NCBI GenBank assembly: GCA_965197575.1
Contig: OZ240214.1
Span: 248,001 to 312,000, forward strand
Direction: 5' to 3'
DNA: 64,000 bases
From: VXOI01 sp965197575
Lineage (GTDB): Bacteria; Chloroflexota; Dehalococcoidia; Lucifugimonadales; UBA3495
Each line of letters starts with the position of its first letter. Positions within the stretch are counted from its first letter, which is position 1. Both the position numbers and the translations under genes were made by a program. Below, in pieces: positions 49,025 through 57,156 of the stretch. The notes below the pieces were generated by a model. That model ran no database searches. It was not told the DNA's origin and saw only the letters and a program-made list of their open reading frames with translations.

Positions 49025-49327
49025 TCAAACGGCTACCGACTCGTTAAGGATCCGCTGGAGGTCCTCGCCCTTCGGCCCCCCTTTCGAGACCAGGTGTGCC
49101 TCAACGCCGACCAACTTGGTCAAGTCTTCCTCCAAGTCGAAGAACTTGAAAAAGCCGGGCACGGCCTCATAATCGACCAAGATGTCGAGGCGATCAGCCC
49201 GCTTGGCCTTGTCTCTGGCGTAAGGCCCGAATAGTGCCAGGGACCGAACATCGTAGTTCTGTCGCAGGCGCGGCATCTCCGACCGTAGAACGTTCAAGAC
49301 CTTTTTCAGACGCGGCCTGCGCCGCAT
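49025..49327 (-). CDS. degenerate MNT nucleotidyltransferase-like protein
   Basis: A 100-residue protein related to the small MNT/MinNT domains. SLALFGPYARDKAKRADRLDILVDYE (about residues 28-53) aligns with the usual LFGSxARGxxxxxSDIDLLV, but Gly-Ser has become Gly-Pro, RG has become RD, and the first catalytic Asp is Arg (DRLD instead of SDLD). So adenylyltransferase activity is probably lost and it may act only as a binding partner. No HEPN gene is adjacent. Start ATG 49327; ends against the HicB gene region. Confidence 0.65.
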   Translation of the reverse strand: MRRRPRLKKVLNVLRSEMPRLRQNYDVRSLALFGPYARDKAKRADRLDILVDYEAVPGFFKFFDLEEDLTKLVGVEAHLVSKGGPKGEDLQRILNESVAV

Positions 49328-49385
49328 TAGTTGGAGAGTCTCCTGTTCCTCAGGCTCCGCTCTGTCCGTCTTTAGTAAGAGTTAA

Positions 49386-49411
49386 GACCGGGCAAGGTGC
49401 CCGGTCTCTTT
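49386..49411 (+). terminator. strong hairpin with T-rich tail
   Basis: GACCGGGC (49386-49393), loop AAGGT, and GCCCGGTC (49399-49406) followed by TCTTTC. It would stop plus-strand transcription entering the IS region; the gene it originally served is not evident. Confidence 0.65.
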
Positions 49412-49544
49412 CGGATACGTCATCAAGGGTTACTGTTGCTGTATGTGTATCATTACCGACCGTGCGAGAGCCGCGATACCCCGGCGGTTGACTTGAACCG
49501 TTCGGCCGTCAGCATTGCCGTTAAAATGAGAAGAAACCCTGTGG

Positions 49545-51281
49545 CCTAATCCCCAATCCACCGAAAGGAGGGCGCCGGGTCAGCGGCCTGAAGCCGCAAG
49601 AAGGTGCTCCTGTGCATCCGGGATAATGGTTTGCAACAGCAACCCGGCCCCGGAACAAGGAGCACCCAATAGATGCTGCCACGCCACCACCCCGGCCGGG
49701 TCCAAATCACCTTCGGCGGCCACCGCCTGGCGGCCAATGCCGGGCTGATCCTTCCGGCCACCCTCGCCCTGCGCCTTGGCCTGCCCCAACTACTCCGGAA
49801 GCGCCTCGACTTGGGCGATGCGCCGGGCCGGGCCAACACCGGCGACAAGCTGATGACCCTGGTGGCCTCCGCTCTGGCCGGCGGCGATTGCATCGGCGGC
49901 GCCGATGCGCCGCGCACCGGCGGGACCGCCCGCGTTCCCGGTTTCACGGCCAAGGCTCCCTCCACCCCGGGCGCCTTCCTGCGCCGCTTCAGGCGGGGCC
50001 ACGTCCGCCAACCGGACCGGGTGAGCCGCGAGTTGCTGGCCCGGGCCCGGGCGGCCGGGGACGGACCCGGCGGCGCACCATTCACCATCGGCCTTGATTC
50101 GGCGGTCTGCGAGACCTGCGGACTGGCCAAGGAGGGCGCCCGCCACCACGGCTGCACTGGCGCCCGGGGCTATCACCCGCTGCCGGCCATTGCCGCCGGA
50201 ACCGGCGGCGTGCCGATGTCCCGGCTGGGCGAGGGCCGGGCCAACACCGCCTGCGGCGCCGCCCGCTTTCTGCGGGAGACGGTGGGCCGGGTGCGCTACG
50301 GCTGGGCCAGCGGGCAACTCACGGTGCGGGCCGACGGCGGCTTCCATACCCGCGCCGTGGCCGCCGTCTGCCGCCGGATGGATGTCCGCTTCTCCATCCC
50401 CATCCGCCAGCACGCCAGCCTGCGGAACCTGATCGAGGCCATACCCGGTGAGGACCGGACGCCGGTTCCCTGCCGGATGGACGGCGCCGCTGCTGTGGCG
50501 GAGACCGCCTGCACCCCCTTCCGGAGTGAGCCCGGCGCGGCGCCGGTGCGGCTCATCGTCCGGCGGGTGAAGCCGACGCCCGGTTCCCAACTGGCCCTCT
50601 TCGCCGCCTGCAGCTATCACGGCTTCATCACCGACCGGGATGGCGACACCCTGGAACTGGAGGCCGACCACCGTCGCCACGCCGGGATCGAGAACGCCAT
50701 TCGAGACCTCAAGCACGGCGCCGGGCTGAACCACATGCCCTCGGGGCGCTTCGCCGCCAACGCCGCCCGGCTCGCAGTACCGGTGATGGCGCATAACCTG
50801 GCCCGTTGGACATCGCGGACCGGTCCGGGCCAACGGATCGTGACCACCAAGACGCTCCGGCGGCGGTTCTTCTCCCTGGCCGGACGGCTCACCCGCCCGG
50901 CGCGCCGGCTCACCCGGCATCTTCCCCAGCGCTGGCCGCGGCAGGAGAAGGTCACTCGCGCCCCGGCACGGCTGCGAGCCATTCCACTCCCAGCCTGACG
51001 GCGCCCGTCCGCCACTGTCCCAACGTCCGGCCAACTAAACGTCCCCGCCAACTCGCGCCATCCCGGTCCGCGAGCCCCTCTCGCCGTGCCTGTCCCGCCA
51101 TTTCGCTCGCCACAGCCACTGCAGGCCGCCGCCGGTGTCCCCAAAAGCGCCTGCAGACCGCCCGCCAACCTCCCGTCTGCCCGAATTCGAGCCCGGATCA
51201 TCGCCCCTGTAACTCCCTCACCCCCCTTCCACTGTCCTCACGCCGTCCTTCCGTGTCCATCGGTGGATTCGGGCTAAGAGG
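49545..51281 (+). mobile_element. IS1380-family insertion sequence
   Basis: The left end CCTAATCCCCAATCCACCGA (49545) and the reverse complement of the right end (CCTCTTAGCCCGAATCCACC, ending at 51281) form imperfect inverted repeats. A transposase gene fills the middle. Upstream of it, GGTGCTCCT (49599) and AGGAGCACC (49661) pair just before the ATG, a likely structure shielding the start from read-through transcription. No clear target duplication is seen. Positions 50999-51435 hold no gene other than this IS end and the upstream part of the istA fragment. Confidence 0.75.
49673..50998 (+). CDS. IS1380-family DDE transposase
   Basis: A 441-residue transposase. DDE landmarks: FTIGLDSAVCETCG (first Asp about 141), LTVRADGGFHTRAVAAVCR (second Asp, about 224) and AGIENAIRDLKHGAGLNHMP (Glu, about 342, in the Y-x7-K-like context). 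The preceding segments and the very basic C-terminus (RRFFSLAGRLTRPARRLTR) fit IS1380. The frame is intact, so the element may still be active. ATG 49673. Confidence 0.85.
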   Translation: MLPRHHPGRVQITFGGHRLAANAGLILPATLALRLGLPQLLRKRLDLGDAPGRANTGDKLMTLVASALAGGDCIGGADAPRTGGTARVPGFTAKAPSTPGAFLRRFRRGHVRQPDRVSRELLARARAAGDGPGGAPFTIGLDSAVCETCGLAKEGARHHGCTGARGYHPLPAIAAGTGGVPMSRLGEGRANTACGAARFLRETVGRVRYGWASGQLTVRADGGFHTRAVAAVCRRMDVRFSIPIRQHASLRNLIEAIPGEDRTPVPCRMDGAAAVAETACTPFRSEPGAAPVRLIVRRVKPTPGSQLALFAACSYHGFITDRDGDTLELEADHRRHAGIENAIRDLKHGAGLNHMPSGRFAANAARLAVPVMAHNLARWTSRTGPGQRIVTTKTLRRRFFSLAGRLTRPARRLTRHLPQRWPRQEKVTRAPARLRAIPLPA

Positions 51282-51435
51282 CAGCCCTTGTGGCTGCCCT
51301 GGGTGGACAATTGAAAGACCCTGGAGTGCCCAGTACCGCACCTTGACACCTATAGGAGCATCATTCGGCGGTTGCGAACTGGACCGTCCGCCGCCATCCA
51401 TAGGCTTGAAGTCGAGCCAATGGATGGTGCTATGG

Positions 51436-51944
51436 ATGTATATAGTGGACGTGTATCTGCGGGTCCGCCGGGCGGTGATGGTGGAGGGGATGAGCATCCG
51501 TGAGGCGTCGCGGGAATTCGGGTTGCACCGGGACACGGTGCGCAAGATGCTGGCCTATTCGGTGCCACCGGGCTACCGGCGGCAGGGCCCCCCAAAGCGT
51601 CCCAAGCTGGAGATCTATACCGGCGTCATCGGCCGCATCCCTGACGATGACCATCACGTCCCCAAGAAACAGCGCGACACCGCCAAGCGCATCTTCGAGC
51701 GGCTCAGGGACGAGTAGACGAGTATGGGTTTGGCGGTGGATACACCACGGTCAAGGACTACGTGAGGGAGCATCGCCGCCGGTCGCGGGAGATGTTAGTG
51801 CCGCTCTCCCACGCGCCGGGCCATGCCCAGTGCGATTTCGGCGAGGCCCTGGTCGTAATCGCCGGAGTGCAGCAGAAGGCCCACTACTTCATCCTGGATC
51901 TGCCCCACAGCGACGGGTGTTTCGTCAAGGCTTACCCGGCCGAG
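51436..51944 (+). pseudogene. IS21 IstA transposase, N-terminal fragment
   Basis: From ATG 51436 the frame reads VDVYLRVRRAVMVEGMSIRE, then a helix-turn-helix ASREFGLHRDTVRKML, as in IstA. It is broken at 51709-51724, where GACGAGTA is duplicated in tandem (8 bases), creating TAG; deleting one copy restores LRDEYGFGGGYTTVKDYVREH. The frame then reads SHAPGHAQCDFGEALVVI (first rve-domain Asp) and is cut by the IS66 left end at 51945. No rest of istA or istB follows on the other side of IS66. Confidence 0.85.
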
Positions 51945-53398
51945 GTAAGTGTTCAGACTCGATGAGGTGAATTGAGCGAATTCAACCGCTTCTGTGAAAA
52001 ACGCTGGTGTCCGGGGCGCGATTGTGGCATAAGGGAACTCATAAGGGAACTATGGAAACGGAAGTGGACCTGAACCAGGCGAGCCGGGAGACGCTGCTGG
52101 AGATTATCGCCGAACTGCGTCAGCGGGTGGAAAGCCTGGAAACCCGGCTGTCCAACGGCGGGCCGGGGGCTGGGATGCCGGGCCACAAGCCGGCCGCCAA
52201 GCGCAGGAAGCCCGCGGCGGAAGAAAAGAAGCCGCGAAAGAAGCGTCCCCACGGCTTTGCCCGGCGGCGGATGGAACCCGCCAGGCGGGTGACCCACGCC
52301 CCGGAGTCTTGCCCCGAATGCCATACCGCTCTCACCGGGGGATGGCCGCAGCGGACCCGGGAGGTCATAGACATTCCGGCAGTCCCGGCGGAAGTCACGG
52401 AGCACGTATTCATAGCCCGGACCTGTCCATTGTGCCGGCAACGGCGGCGGCCCCGAGACCCTCTGAAAGGTCTGGCTGTAGGCCGCCAGCGCCTGGGAGC
52501 CAACCTGGCAAGCCTGATAGTGACCCTGCGGGAAGAGGCCCGGCTGCCCGTAAGGGCCATCCACCGTAAGGACCATCCAATGGTATCTGGGAAGGTTTCA
52601 TCAGTTGAAGCTGAGCGTCGGGGCCATCGTCCGGGCCGTGCATCAGGTCGCCCGGCAGGCCGGGCCGGAAGTGAGCGAGTCGCTGGAGCGCATCCGTTCC
52701 AGCCCGGTGGTCCACGCCGGTGAAACGGGTTGGCGGGAGAACGGGAGAAACGGCTACGCCTGGACCTTCAGCACTGCCACGGAACGGTATTTCCTGCGCC
52801 GGGGCCGGGGCAAGGAGGTGGTGGACGAGGTGCTGGGCGACTCCTTCGAGGGGATTCTGGTCAGCGACTTCTACGCCTCCTACGACCACTACCCCGGATT
52901 GAAGCAACGGTGTTGGGCTCACCTGCTGCGGGACATCCACAAGCTGAAGGCGCGGTACCCGGAAGACGGCGGGTTGGCTCAATGGGCGCTGGGAGTGCGG
53001 CGGCTTTAGGTCAAGGCCCGGGCTTGGGCGGCGGAAGGCAGACGGCCCCCGCCCCGGGGACAGTTGCTCTTGGAAGAGGGGTTGCTGGCGCTGTGCCGCC
53101 CTTTCCTGGAAGACCCGGTGGCAGTGCAAGCCCAGCTCTGCCGGCGGATTGAACGGCACATCAAGGAACTCTTTGTCTTCGTGTCGCACCCGCAGACGCC
53201 TTCGGACAACAATGCCGCCGAACGCAGTCTCCGCCACCTGGTGGTCAGCCGGAAAATCAGCGGCGGGACCCGCTCGGGGCCGGGCAGCGACAGCAAAATG
53301 ACCTTGGCGTCCCTCTTCGGCACTTGGCGGGCCAAGGGCCTCAACCCCTTCCTGGAAACCCGCCGGTTGCTCATTTCCCCTCAAGTCTGAACAGTTAC
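51945..53398 (+). mobile_element. decayed IS66-family element
   Basis: The left end GTAAGTGTTCAGACTCGA (51945) and the reverse complement of the right end GTAACTGTTCAGACTTGA (53398) are inverted repeats of at least 18 bases with few mismatches; GTAA is the usual IS66 terminus. The 8-bp flanks (CGGCCGAG and ACAAAACC) differ, so target duplication is lost. Only the tnpC-type gene is present, as a pseudogene; no tnpA/tnpB. Confidence 0.85.
52052..53390 (+). pseudogene. IS66 transposase (TnpC-like) with frameshift and internal stop
   Basis: From ATG 52052: a coiled-coil start (ETLLEIIAELRQRVESLETR), a zinc-binding domain (SCPECHTAL, TCPLCRQRRR) and the start of the DDE domain. The frame shifts near 52570, after which IQWYLGRFHQLKLSVGAIV continues in another frame. 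That frame has VVHAGETGWREN with the Asp position as Glu, SDFYASYDHYPGLKQRCWAHLLRD, then an in-frame TAG (53007-53009), then HPQTPSDNNAAERSLRHLVV with the family N-x-AE-R motif. Two lesions make the gene inactive. Confidence 0.88.
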
Positions 53399-53414
53399 AC
53401 AAAACCCTCTCGCC

Positions 53415-53444
53415 TTGACACGCTCCACCGACTGATTCGATAAT
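53415..53444 (+). promoter_or_regulatory. promoter of tRNA-Phe
   Basis: TTGACA (53415-53420), an 18-base spacer and GATAAT (53439-53444), 11 bases before the tRNA. The -35 box lies only 17 bases after the IS66 right end. Confidence 0.7.
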
Positions 53445-53454
53445 GGATTGGCCT

Positions 53455-53530
53455 GCCGAGGTAGCTCAGGTGGTAGAGCACGGCACTGAAAATGCCGGTG
53501 TCGACAGTTCGAGTCTGTCCCTCGGCACCA
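53455..53530 (+). tRNA. tRNA-Phe (GAA), CCA encoded
   Basis: A complete cloverleaf: acceptor GCCGAGG/CCTCGGC, D-arm with AGCTCAGGTGGTAGAGC, anticodon stem-loop GGCACTGAAAATGCC with anticodon GAA, a 5-base variable region, and T-arm ACAGTTCGAGTCTGT, discriminator A (53527) and CCA (53528-53530). It decodes UUU/UUC as phenylalanine. It stands alone between IS66 and a gene-poor segment. Confidence 0.95.
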
Positions 53531-54363
53531 TCCTCTCATTTATTCCCTTGCTTGGCTTTGGCATAGTCTCATTTACTCTTCTTTGCCACGTTTTCCGGTC
53601 GCTTTGCTGGACAAATGCTGGACAAATTCCCACCAAACTACGGCAAATGTCAGTATCAATCACCACGTAACCGGAATCCCTGGTACCCCGCGCCCTTACC
53701 CCTTGCCGTTCGGTCTATTCGTGGCAGTCCGGTTTAACGAATCTCAAACTGTCGTTTCTCATTCTCCTGATGCGTGATGGAACGCTTGGGTTGGCCACAG
53801 CGAGACCATCTGAGTGTTCGTGTGCGGCACGCTCTGAGCTGTCCGCTGGTATCCTTGCTGGCCATCAGGACAAGCGCCTGCTTGTTTGAACTTTTGCATT
53901 TTGAGCTAATTTGACAGATTCGGAAGGGTCAGCTGATCATCGATTAAGGTGGAGTAGCTGTTCATCTTCGGTTACGCTCAAGAAAAGTATTTTAAGAAAC
54001 GATTCCTTTTTGCTGGAACCGATCCATCGGGTGCCGGGCTCAAGGCTGAGCGGCCTAACCACAGGGTGGTGGTCGGTTGCCCGTGGAATAGACAACGATT
54101 AGTTCCGTGTGTTCACCACTGGCTAGCCCATGCTGCCCAGCACCGCACAAGAATCTGGAGATCCCCAAGAAGGTATCTCCGCTGCTGGATGACAGGCCGG
54201 GTTAACGAACCGGCCTCACAACGCCAACCGCAACAAAAATTGGTCAAACCAAATATCGCCCTAGGCATGGCGTTGAACTTCGAAGTCTCCTCTCGCGGAT
54301 GAACCGTTCCACCTGCAACCCAGCTTGGGAGCTTGATCATTTTTGCTAGACAGGAGCTGAGCG
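53531..54363. other. gene-poor segment after tRNA-Phe
   Basis: No convincing gene. Base composition is lower in GC than the rest. A tandem 11-bp repeat TGCTGGACAAA x2 (53605-53626) lies 75 bases after the tRNA, and an imperfect hairpin around 54193-54214 (GGCCGG...CCGGCC). It may be the left arm of an integrated element that used the tRNA 3' end; no att duplication or integrase gene is seen. Confidence 0.4.
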
Positions 54364-54576
54364 GTGGGAGTTCGACGGTATGCACTGGCCGTGCGGGAAG
54401 CGGCAGTGGCGTTAGGGGTGAGTGACTGGCTGATTCGAGAGGAATGCAGGACGGGACGGTTGTTCAGCATTAAAGTGCGGGGCAGGATCATTATCCCTGT
54501 GTGGGCTCTGGAGGAGTACATCGGAACGCCTCTGGCGCAGAGGACCAAGATGCCACAGGATTCTGGCGATTGCTGA
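54364..54576 (+). CDS. excisionase/MerR-like helix-turn-helix protein
   Basis: A 70-residue DNA-binding protein: YALAVREAAVALGVSDWLIR is a helix-turn-helix of the excisionase family (ALGVSDWLI), followed by ECRTGRLFSIKVRGRIIIPV, the winged beta hairpin with the conserved G-R-I, and VWALEEYIG, the typical WAL/LEEY end. Excisionases direct excision of integrated elements. GTG 54364 has AGGAG 9 bases upstream. A strong hairpin follows the stop. The nearby tRNA-Phe hints at an integrated element. Confidence 0.75.
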   Translation: MGVRRYALAVREAAVALGVSDWLIREECRTGRLFSIKVRGRIIIPVWALEEYIGTPLAQRTKMPQDSGDC

Positions 54577-54582
54577 TTAGCG

Positions 54583-54612
54583 ATGGCCGGAGGGGATGAT
54601 CCCTCCGGCCAT
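54583..54612 (+). terminator. strong hairpin after the excisionase-like gene
   Basis: ATGGCCGGAGGG (54583-54594) pairs perfectly with CCCTCCGGCCAT (54601-54612) around GATGAT. The tail (TTGCC) is weakly T-rich. Confidence 0.6.
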
Positions 54613-54676
54613 TTGCCTGTGCTCCGCACCGGTGCGCCAGTTTATAACGGGTGAGCCATCCAGGCCCGATGTCGAG

Positions 54677-55123
54677 TTAAGGCAGCGGGCCGCCGTTGCC
54701 CGCTATGCGAGCCACGGCCATGCTGGTCTTCCGGTCCGGGTCCCCGTCCGGGAACTCAGGGAATTCGGCGCCTTCCTCGTGAAAGACGAAGTTGAACGTC
54801 CTGACCTGCCAGTAGTCATCCAGGATGTAATAGGCATGGACCTCTGCCGGTTTGTCGCCGTCCATGAGGATTCGCCTGTGACGGGCACGGGACTCTCCCT
54901 CCGTTTCGAGGGTGCCTTCCAGCCAAGCGATGATCTCGGACTCGAGGTCCGGTGAGTGGTGCCACTTCCCTAGGGCGACCAGACCGTTTCCATCGTCCGG
55001 GATGAGCAGGTCGAGCAGGTCCCTGACCTGCTCGGTGAGAGCCTCCTTCTCCTGAAAGTAAGCGCGCGCCTTCTCCAGCGCGCTTGTTACGATTGTGAGT
55101 TCTTCTTCTGAGAGGGTTTTCAT
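54677..55123 (-). CDS. hypothetical protein
   Basis: A 148-residue, acidic, soluble protein not recognised. The N-terminal 45 residues are a probable helix with charged heptads (LSEEELTIVTSALEKARAYF, KEALTEQVRDLLDLLIP); the C-terminal half is likely beta-rich (RRILMDGDKPAEVHAYYILD, VRTFNFVFHEEGAEF). No signal peptide, no membrane segment. ATG 55123 has no strong ribosome binding site. It is convergent with the excisionase-like gene. Confidence 0.5.
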   Translation of the reverse strand: MKTLSEEELTIVTSALEKARAYFQEKEALTEQVRDLLDLLIPDDGNGLVALGKWHHSPDLESEIIAWLEGTLETEGESRARHRRILMDGDKPAEVHAYYILDDYWQVRTFNFVFHEEGAEFPEFPDGDPDRKTSMAVARIAGNGGPLP

Positions 55124-55547
55124 GTCAGTTATTCTGACCTCCGTGAATTTTGTTTGGGTTTCTCGCTGGTTCTGACCTCTCCGCGCCCCGTGCAGCGCTG
55201 GCGGTTCTGCGGTGTACTTTTTCTGGTGGAAAGGGACCGGTAGGATTGTCTTTGAAACGGCAGCGGGCCGGAACTGGTTTACCAGTCCGGCCCGAAAAAC
55301 AATTCAGCAACTTCTACGACGACGGCGGTCCCTTGCCTCCATCAGAGTGTGTTTGATCTACATATCAGCCTGCCTCCTTGTCCAGATTCAGGGTGTTCCC
55401 GTCCATGTTGGTCGAAAACGGGGCCGCCAGCGAGACCCAGGAACGCGGCGGCCCCGAGTCAACTCGTTCAGGTGTCCCGCAGACTGGATCTCTGGAATCC
55501 CCAAGGTTTCCCATGATGACCGTCGTCCGGGTTTTCCCGGACGAGGC
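55124..55547. other. non-coding segment with two hairpins
   Basis: No supported gene. A long hairpin around 55266-55296 (GGCCGGAACTGGT...ACCAGTCCGGCC) and a 9-bp hairpin at 55522-55543 (TCGTCCGGG-TTTT-CCCGGACGA) are the notable items. Neither has a T-tract in the right place for a clear terminator. Confidence 0.45.
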
Positions 55548-55551
55548 CTAA

Positions 55552-55694
55552 TACTACAGTCGCACTAACACCGACTCGGTACTTTCGGTCTCAAATTCAG
55601 CGTAGTTTCATTAGGTTCGGAGACGTTGGCCGTAGCCAGACGTTGCGATTTCAGGACCGTCCAACACCCCAAGCGACCAGCTGCGGCTGTAGTA
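55552..55694. mobile_element. 143-bp MITE with IS701-type CTAA target duplication
   Basis: The left end TACTACAGTCGCA and the reverse complement of the right end TACTACAGCCGCA are inverted repeats of about 14 bases. CTAA flanks both sides (55548-55551 and 55695-55698), the YTAR-type 4-bp duplication of IS701 elements. No ORF inside. It touches the decayed IS701 at 55699, whose ends also start (G)TACTACA, so it is probably derived from the same family. Confidence 0.7.
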
Positions 55695-55698
55695 CTAA

Positions 55699-57156
55699 GT
55701 ACTACAAGGGCGCGTTTTCTGGCTGGATATACAGCCAGGCGCCGGGGGGTGGTTTGGGAGATGGATGCAGCGAGCTTCCAGCGGGCCTACGACGGCCTTC
55801 CGGAATTTCACGCCTTCTTTGCTCCCTCCTTCGGTCGCAAGCAGTGGCGGGAATACAGCCGGAACTGTCTCCGGACCCGGCTAGTGCAGGCCCAAGAGCG
55901 GAGCAATGCCGAGAATCTCTCGGAATCGGTGGGCATTTCTGCCCGGGCGATGCGGCGCCTGCTCACCGAGGCCCGATGGGATGATGACGCCTTCAGTCTT
56001 CATAGGACGCTTGCTGGGATACCCGGTTCCCAGGCTGGGACACCCGAGGCGATGTGGGTATTGGACAGCAGCGGCTTTCCCAAGCAGGGGAGGAAATCGG
56101 CAGGGGTGGCCCGGCAGTACGGCGGTCGACTGTGCAGGGTGGCCAACTGCCAAGCCACGATGTTCCTGGCCTACGTCAGCCGCCCCATGGGCCGGGCGCT
56201 GGTGGACCACGCGCTATAGCTGTCCGAGAGTTGGACTTCCGACCCGGAGCGCCGTGCGGTGGCTGGTGGGCCGGAGGAGCGCCAGACGTACCGGAGCAAG
56301 ACGGAGTTGGCCCCGGAGATGCTGGAGACAGCCTCGGCGCTGGGTCTTCTCAAGGCTGGGTAGGGCGCGGCAGACGACGCCTTCGGTATGTCGCCTTCCT
56401 TCCGTGAGGGAAAGGCGGCCCTGACGATGCGCTACGTGCTGGACGGTCCGGGAAGCACTATGGTCTGGGCCAAGAGCTGGAAAGGATCACTCTGGCATAC
56501 CAGGGCTGGGCGTCCCCGGCAGCCCAGGCTCGGGGAAGGGCAGCGCCGGACCATGGAGCAGCGCGGTGATCTGTTACAGGAAGATGTCTAGCCGGAGGTA
56601 GCGATAGCCCAGGAAAGCCAGGGGTCCGCCGACTTACAGATCTATTGCCCGACGGGTGCGGCCAAGCAGCAGACGCCAGCCGGGTGAAATCCACTGGGCC
56701 ATCTTTCGCAGGAAGCTGGACGTAAGCGAGCCTTGCTACTACCTGTCTAACGCTTTCGAGGCCATAACATTGGAGATTCCTGCATGCGTGAGCGGCTCCC
56801 GGAGGTGCATCGAAACGGAGTTCGAGACTCGAAAGGGCGATGTGGGACTGGACGAATACGAGACCCGCAGCTGGACAGGCTGGTATTACCACATAACCAT
56901 GTGCCTGCCGGGCGGAGCGTTCCTGCACGGCAACCAGCAGGAACCGAGAAGAAGATGACCCGGCTCACCCGCCCTCAGGTGTACCGGGTGGTGCGCGAGA
57001 TGCTGTCCCGGCAACGGTTCGGCCCAAGGGAGTTGCTGCAATGGCTGAAGGCATCGCAACTGCGCAGAGAGCGGGTGCGCGGCTCCCACGATATGCGCCG
57101 CTCCTCCTCCCTTCAAGACAGGATGGAATCGCCACCTTGAACCCGCCGATGTAGTA
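55699..57156 (+). mobile_element. decayed IS701-family element
   Basis: Bounded by GTACTACAAGGGCGCG (55699) and the reverse complement TACTACATCGGCGGG (right end 57156), with CTAA at 55695-55698 and at 57157-57160. The first three bases of the right CTAA (CTA) also carry the TA used by the adjacent IS630. The whole transposase inside is broken. Confidence 0.6.
55761..57110 (+). pseudogene. IS701-family transposase, multiply broken
   Basis: From ATG 55761: YDGLPEFHAFFAPSFGRKQW, VWDD/ DDDA region, then AMWVLDSSGFPKQGRKSAGV with the first Asp and ARQYGGRLCRVANCQATMFL; it ends at a TAG at 56217. Conserved pieces continue in other frames: DAPSFREGKAALTMRY-like near 56390, RCIETEFETRKGDVGLDEYE (Glu of DDE) near 56800, and TRLTRPQVYRVVREMLSRQR near 56955. 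Several frameshifts and stops are therefore present, and the gene is inactive. Confidence 0.88.

Noticed and set aside
49790..51034. Antisense 414-aa ORF across the IS1380 transposase
   Set aside because: Shadow of a very GC-rich transposase; no domain.
53007..53009. In-frame TAG in IS66 as pyrrolysine or recoding
   Set aside because: The same gene also has a frameshift; simple decay explains it.
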